Source: DASTGO01 sp035719045 (lineage in GTDB: Bacteria > Actinomycetota > Actinomycetes > Actinomycetales > Kineosporiaceae). Taken from it: 9,007 nucleotides of DNA. Shown one piece after another: positions 5,648 through 9,007 of the stretch (position 1 is the first letter of the stretch; each line of letters starts with the position of its first letter). The notes beneath the pieces were generated by a model, which was given only the letters and a program-made list of their open reading frames with translations, made no database searches and was not told the DNA's origin. A program made the translations under genes and the position numbers. The stretch spans positions 1 to 9,007 of the forward strand of contig DASTGO010000464.1 in assembly GCA_035719045.1 (NCBI GenBank), given 5' to 3'.

Positions 5648-6250
5648 TCATCCGACGAAGAAACAGGTGCCGTCGGCCTCGGCCTGAGGCGGCTGGACCA
5701 CCCGGTGCATGGGGCAGGCGATCGGCCCGTCGATGTCGACCTCCGCGGGCTTGATCTCGGCCCCCCGCCGCCACGCGCTGACACCGAGGTCGATGGCCAC
5801 GACGGCCACGTAGACGGCCACCAGGATCGCCACCAGGGCCCGGAAGGACAAGGCGCGTGCCGCGCGACGGGACCGGGTCCGCGTGGGCGTGGACGGTGTC
5901 CTGTGCCCGGAGCGAGGGCGGTCGGTCGCTGCGCCCGGCCGGTTCGATCCCGCCGCCGGCCTACCCAGGCCGGTGCCCGGCGACGGGTCATGGGCCCCGC
6001 GGAGGTCGCTGCGCGCCCGGGTCAGGCCGCCGGGCAGATCCGGCTCGCCCTCAGGAGGGAACTCCTCGCCGAGCACGGGCAGCACCGCGGCGAGCCGGTC
6101 GAAGGCGGAGTCCTGGCCCAGTAGTGCCTCGTCGCCCAGGCTGACCGCTCCGGAGGGAAGGCTCCACAGGTCGGGGACCCCCCCGCCCGGTGGGAAACCC
6201 GGACGATCCCGGCCGATCCCGGGATCGTCCCCCTGTCTGCCTGCGACCAC
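5648..6250 (-). CDS. Single-pass membrane protein of unknown function
   Basis: 200 residues from GTG 6250; no good ribosome site precedes it. CACAAT at 6262-6257 on the minus strand ends six bases before the GTG, so a leaderless transcript is possible. Residues 1-85 are acidic and Pro/Gly-rich with one likely helix (DEALLGQDSAFDRLAAVLPVL, split about residues 40-60). Residues 86-130 are Pro/Arg/Thr-rich and disordered. An Arg-rich stretch (124-132) precedes a membrane helix at about 136-160, giving a cytoplasmic N-terminus by the positive-inside rule. The 40-residue outside tail holds Cys179 and Cys196 (ACPMHR and GTCFFVG), which could form a disulphide. I do not recognise a family. The topology resembles a membrane-tethered anti-sigma or division accessory protein, but no diagnostic motif supports either. 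Confidence 0.65.
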   Translation of the reverse strand: MVAGRQGDDPGIGRDRPGFPPGGGVPDLWSLPSGAVSLGDEALLGQDSAFDRLAAVLPVLGEEFPPEGEPDLPGGLTRARSDLRGAHDPSPGTGLGRPAAGSNRPGAATDRPRSGHRTPSTPTRTRSRRAARALSFRALVAILVAVYVAVVAIDLGVSAWRRGAEIKPAEVDIDGPIACPMHRVVQPPQAEADGTCFFVG

Positions 6251-6261
6251 GTCAGGATTGT

Positions 6262-6281
6262 GCCAGCCGCCCCGGGCCGGC
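6262..6281. other. Hairpin upstream of the membrane-protein gene
   Basis: GCCAGCC (6262-6268) pairs with GGCCGGC (6275-6281) at six of seven positions about a six-base loop. It is the third hairpin in the gap between the intact CAP gene and the membrane-protein gene and lies against the possible promoter of the latter. It could be a terminator part or chance pairing in very GC-rich DNA. Confidence 0.3.
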
Positions 6282-6287
6282 AGGCAC

Positions 6288-6305
6288 CTGAGGGGATGCC
6301 CTCAG
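6288..6305 (-). terminator. Perfect hairpin in the gap after the intact CAP gene
   Basis: CTGAGGG (6288-6294) and CCCTCAG (6299-6305) form a seven-base perfect stem with a four-base loop. It lies about 93 bases after the CAP stop on the minus strand. With the stem at 6333-6351 it makes a tandem terminator likely, though no T-run follows either one. Confidence 0.45.
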
Positions 6306-6332
6306 ACCCGTCCGGCCGAACGGCCTGATCCT

Positions 6333-6351
6333 GCTGCGGGCCCGCCGCAGC
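6333..6351 (-). terminator. Perfect GC-rich hairpin after the intact CAP gene, likely terminator
   Basis: GCTGCGG (6333-6339) and CCGCAGC (6345-6351) form a perfect seven-base stem, six of the pairs G-C, with a five-base loop. It starts 46 bases after the CAP stop (6398) in the direction of transcription and is followed by a second perfect stem. Actinomycete terminators often lack a T-run, as here. Confidence 0.5.
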
Positions 6352-6397
6352 GACCCGGATCGGCACGCCCACCGAGGTGATCACGGTCCCGGCGGGC

Positions 6398-7084
6398 TCA
6401 GCTCGCCAGGGTCCCGAACTCCTGGACCCACACTCCCCGGGCATTCCGGTCCGGGATCACCGCATCCAGGTAGGCCACCCCGATCAGGGAGAACCGGCAG
6501 TCGAGGATGTTCGCCCGGTGGCCCGGCGACTCCATCCAGCCGGTGACCACGTCCGGGGCAGAGGCGTAGCCGACGGCGAGGTTCTCCCCCACCCCGCCCT
6601 CGAACCCCAGGGCCCGGGCCCGGTCCAGCGGGCTGCGGCCGTCAGGGGACACATGCTCGAAGTAGTTCCGCACCACCAGGTCCCGGGCATGCACATTCGC
6701 TGCCCGGGCCAGGGTGTCGTCCCAGCGCAGCCGCGGGCACCCGGCGGCCAGACGCTGCCGGTTCGTCAGCGTGACCACGGCCTCTTCGGGGGCCGAGGAG
6801 ACCGGTGCGGCTGTCGGCAGCGGCAGCCCGCCGTCGAGTCGTGCGCCGGCACCGGGCGGCCGGGGGGCCGGCCTGGTGACCTGGACGTCGTGGGTCGGGC
6901 CGCCCCGCCCCGGCTCGGCGGTGACCTCCGGGGGCGCAGCGGCCCTGCCCGCGGGCGGCAGGGCCGAGCGTCCGGCCGGCACCAGACCCGAGCCCAGGGC
7001 AAGGGTCGCTCCCCCGAGGACCAGGGCCAGGACCAACAACGCCCGCAGCAGCGGATCTGCGGCGCCCCCACGCCGGCCGGGCAT
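6398..7084 (-). CDS. Secreted CAP (SCP/PR1-like) domain protein, intact signature
   Basis: 228 residues from ATG 7084. Residues 11-32 form a hydrophobic signal peptide or anchor after MPGRRGG. Residues 33-100 are a Pro/Ala/Gly-rich linker. The CAP domain spans 104-226 and holds the family motifs in order: TNRQRLAAGCPRLRWDDTL (106-124), VHARD (131-135), YFEHVSPDGRSPLDRA (141-156), GENLAVGY (166-173), W183, SPGHRANILDC (186-196), IGVAY. His144, Glu167 and His189 match the usual cavity residues. Cys116 and Cys196 match the pair in the other CAP protein of this window. Bacterial proteins of this class are secreted; wall binding or lipid binding has been proposed for relatives, but no reaction is established. 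It begins three bases after the stop of the preceding gene, so the two are probably co-transcribed and translationally coupled. Confidence 0.88.
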   Translation of the reverse strand: MPGRRGGAADPLLRALLVLALVLGGATLALGSGLVPAGRSALPPAGRAAAPPEVTAEPGRGGPTHDVQVTRPAPRPPGAGARLDGGLPLPTAAPVSSAPEEAVVTLTNRQRLAAGCPRLRWDDTLARAANVHARDLVVRNYFEHVSPDGRSPLDRARALGFEGGVGENLAVGYASAPDVVTGWMESPGHRANILDCRFSLIGVAYLDAVIPDRNARGVWVQEFGTLAS

Positions 7085-7087
7085 GCG

Positions 7088-8194
7088 TCAGCTCGACTGG
7101 AGCCAGGCGACGGCCTGGTGCAGGGTGACGTCACTCACCCGCTCTGCGGTCTCCGCGACGGTGTGCAGGTAGGCGTGGAACGCCGGCGGAGGCCCGATCA
7201 GGTGCTCGCGCAGGTAGTAGACCGAGGCGTCCGACCACACCCAGGTTCCGTCGGTGCGCAGGTGGAGCGGGACGACCTGCCCGCGGGACGGGTCCAGGAC
7301 GTCCTCACCCTGGGTGTCGGCCACCAGCATCGGCGTCCCGGAGAGCAGGTAGGTGATGAGCCGCTCGGCCTCCTCCGGCGAGACCCGGGTGATGTTCTGG
7401 GGCAGACCGTCGGCATCCGGCTCACCGTCGAACACGTCCGCGAAGGCGAAGTCCGGGGCGTCGGCCGCAGCGAACACCAGCTCACCGGCGAACTGGACCG
7501 CCCGGTGCAGCGGCGGCAGCTCGGTCCCGGACGGGTACACCTCGACGATCGGCTCCCCCGACACCGGCAACCCGTCCCGGCTCGCGTAGTAGGCCGTCGC
7601 CAGCTCCACCGCCGCGGCATCGTCCCGGACCTCGACGAGGTAGACCGGCGTGGGGCGCGGCCAGGCAGCACCGGTGACGGGATAGCGCCAGGCCCGCCAG
7701 ACCCCCACCGCCGCGTCCTGGACGCCGAACCCCGCGCCCACCGCCCGGTCCACCTCCCGGACCACGGACTCCAGGTCCAGCCCGGCCTCGGCCGCTCCCG
7801 CCACATCCTCGGCGGACTCGGGGAAGCTGACGAACTCGAACAGCACCTGCCGCTCGACATCACCGACCGTGACGTGGTCCAGCAGCGAGGCATCGTCCCC
7901 GACCGCGAACAGGCACTCGGCGAGGACCGCGTACTCCACCGTGGTCAGCGTCGTCCCCAACTGGATGCACGAGAACAGCACGGCCGCCAGCGCCTGCCCC
8001 GGCTGGTCCGTCGCCCAGGCCTGCCGGGCGAAGCGGACCACGTCGTCGGGCAGCGCGTCCGCGAGGTTCTGGATCAGCCGCCAGCTCTGGCTGTGCAACT
8101 GCTCGGCGGTCAAGCTGATGCCGTCGTTCTCCTCGGCTTCGGCCACCACCACAGGCGACTGCACGCCCGATCGCCGGTCCACCACCTGTGCCAC
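7088..8194 (-). CDS. Uncharacterised actinobacterial protein, 368 residues
   Basis: GTG start at 8194 behind AGGAGG (8199-8204), an ideal ribosome site though only four bases away. No signal peptide or membrane helix is seen, so it is probably cytoplasmic. Residues 35-100 are helical (WRLIQNLADALPDDVVRF, then AALAAVLF-like helices). Residues 162-190 include VWRAWRYP, WPRPTPVYLVEV; residues 225-245 include LHRAVQFAGELVFAAA; residues 308-340 include PLHLRTDGTWVWSDASVYYL and GPPPAFHAYL. I recall the same order of blocks (WRxWR, W.PP..VYLVE, then 'yRTDG.WVW....YYLr.h') in unnamed streptomycete proteins, but know no function for them. The acidic, low-complexity composition around 125-145 is unremarkable. 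It is first in a two-gene unit with the intact CAP gene. Confidence 0.75.
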   Translation of the reverse strand: MAQVVDRRSGVQSPVVVAEAEENDGISLTAEQLHSQSWRLIQNLADALPDDVVRFARQAWATDQPGQALAAVLFSCIQLGTTLTTVEYAVLAECLFAVGDDASLLDHVTVGDVERQVLFEFVSFPESAEDVAGAAEAGLDLESVVREVDRAVGAGFGVQDAAVGVWRAWRYPVTGAAWPRPTPVYLVEVRDDAAAVELATAYYASRDGLPVSGEPIVEVYPSGTELPPLHRAVQFAGELVFAAADAPDFAFADVFDGEPDADGLPQNITRVSPEEAERLITYLLSGTPMLVADTQGEDVLDPSRGQVVPLHLRTDGTWVWSDASVYYLREHLIGPPPAFHAYLHTVAETAERVSDVTLHQAVAWLQSS

Positions 8195-8284
8195 GGTTCC
8201 TCCTGACCTTGCCCGGGCGCGCGTCCCGGATCACCTGTCCTATAGACCGCCACGGCCCCGCACCGTCACGTGGCACCGGGAACG

Positions 8285-8298
8285 GCGGCCGCGGCCGC
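8285..8298 (-). terminator. 14-base perfect palindrome after the transglycosylase gene, possible terminator
   Basis: GCGGCCGCGGCCGC is fully self-complementary and starts two bases after the TGA at 8302-8300. As RNA it would form a five-pair all-GC stem with a four-base loop. No T-run follows. The remaining bases to the next start at 8194 hold only TCTATAGGAC (minus strand, about 8247-8238) as a faint promoter-like run. Confidence 0.35.
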
Positions 8299-8299
8299 G

Positions 8300-9007
8300 T
8301 CAGTACCAGCCGGTGGCCTGGCTGTGCGCCCAGGCCTTGGCCGGGGAGCCGTAGCGGTCCTTGATGTAGTTCAGCCCCCAGTCGATCTGGGTCCGGTAGT
8401 TCGTCCGCCAGTCGGCCCCGGCCGTGGCCAGCTTCGACGCCGGCAGGGACTGCGGAATACCGTAGGCGCCGGACGTCGGGTTGGTGGCGTCCACCTGCCA
8501 CCCGCTCTCCCGGGTCCACAGCCGGTCCAGGGACACCTGCTCGTTGGGATCACTCCAGCCGAACGAGGCCATCCGGGACCGTGCGTAGTCCTTCGCCGCC
8601 TGGACCTGCGGGGTTATGGCGTGCCTGCCCGCGGATCCCGTGCCGAGGAAGGACCCGTCTGCGAAGAATGTCCCGGCGCCGGCGATCCGCCCGGCCGCCG
8701 ACTCGCTCAGCGGGACGTCCAGGGGATCGTTCCCCTGGGGCTGCTCGGCCACCACCGCGAGCGGGGCGAACAGGGGCTGTGCCGCAGTGGCACCGCCCGG
8801 GGGCCGGGCCTCGGAGTTCCAGGAGGGCAACGGGACCGAGTGCTGCATCGCGGCCAGCCCGAGCGCCCCGCTGACCGCCATCAGCGCGGACCCGGCGACG
8901 GCCCGCTGCCAGGCCTGGGCCCCCATCTCCTGTTGCCAGCTGCGCCGACGATGCCTGCGCCTGGCCTTGGCCTGCTCGGCGCGGCGGGACCGGGCGACAC
9001 TGGCCCG
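8300..9007 (-). CDS. Secreted lytic transglycosylase, SLT/aggregation-promoting-factor-like; N-terminus outside window
   Basis: The frame is open to the window edge: 27 codons precede ATG 8926. That ATG has AGGAG touching it, too close to serve, so the true start is probably beyond 9007. The upstream residues are Arg/Lys-rich (HRRRSWQQ just before Met), then a hydrophobic stretch follows at residues 9-27 from that Met: a long basic signal or anchor. Residues 35-105 are a low-complexity linker. Residues 108-208 are the catalytic domain: DYARSRMASFGW, LDRLWTRESGWQ with probable catalytic Glu140, ATNPTSGAYGIPQSLPASK, AGADWRTN, TQIDWGLNYIKDRYGSP, AWAHSQATGWY. These are the signature blocks of actinobacterial secreted muramidases/lytic transglycosylases, which cleave peptidoglycan glycan strands. 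No LysM or other wall-binding domain is seen. Transcribed in the same direction as the next gene but across a 105-base gap. Confidence 0.88.
   Translation of the reverse strand, partial: RASVARSRRAEQAKARRRHRRRSWQQEMGAQAWQRAVAGSALMAVSGALGLAAMQHSVPLPSWNSEARPPGGATAAQPLFAPLAVVAEQPQGNDPLDVPLSESAAGRIAGAGTFFADGSFLGTGSAGRHAITPQVQAAKDYARSRMASFGWSDPNEQVSLDRLWTRESGWQVDATNPTSGAYGIPQSLPASKLATAGADWRTNYRTQIDWGLNYIKDRYGSPAKAWAHSQATGWY

Noticed and set aside
5541..5774. Small minus-strand frame (77 codons) between the regulator and the membrane protein
   Set aside because: Most of it overlaps the membrane-protein gene in another frame, with Arg/Gly-rich shadow-type composition and no ribosome site.
6377..8206. 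Plus-strand open frame of 609 codons
   Set aside because: Antisense to the CAP and 368-residue genes; the CAP motifs on the minus strand settle the coding strand.

Overview
The window is about 70% GC or higher. Its genes use codons almost always ending in G or C, several start with GTG, and the proteins belong to families common in Actinomycetota: a large ATPase LuxR regulator, a winged-helix/LuxR regulator, CAP-domain secreted proteins and an 'aggregation-promoting-factor-like' lytic transglycosylase. I infer an actinomycete, possibly streptomycete-like. The species cannot be told from this sequence.

Layout. (1) Positions 1-1872, minus strand: a large MalT-type ATPase/LuxR regulator whose C-terminus lies left of the window. 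(2) Positions 1873-2201: a 329-base divergent control region with no gene but several dyad symmetries. (3) Positions 2202-4099, plus strand: a two-gene operon for a membrane-anchored fibronectin-III/LamG-like surface protein and, overlapping its stop by 3 bases, a secreted CAP-domain protein with a degraded signature. (4) Positions 4100-4231: a convergent gap holding a strong hairpin and an imperfect tandem repeat of about 15 bases. (5) Positions 4232-5368, minus strand: a transcription factor with an N-terminal winged helix and a C-terminal LuxR helix-turn-helix, preceded by an unusually AT-rich leader and promoter with three dyads, one of them resembling a DtxR/IdeR iron box. (6) Positions 5648-6250, minus strand: a single-pass membrane protein of unknown function. 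(7) Positions 6251-6397: three hairpins in a row. (8) Positions 6398-8194, minus strand: an uncharacterised 368-residue protein followed three bases later by a secreted CAP protein with an intact signature. (9) Positions 8300-9007, minus strand: a secreted lytic transglycosylase whose N-terminus runs out of the window.

Taken together the window reads as an envelope and secretion neighbourhood: two CAP proteins, a LamG-like surface protein, a cell-wall lytic enzyme and an orphan membrane protein, with two LuxR-class regulators. That the ATPase regulator controls the divergent LamG/CAP operon is an inference from the shared control region. I see no tRNA, rRNA, CRISPR array, insertion sequence or phage gene. 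I see no clear case for a wholly new system. The most distinctive items are the coupled LamG/degenerate-CAP pair, the Walker A Lys-to-Arg change in the ATPase regulator, and the dyad-rich leader of the second regulator.
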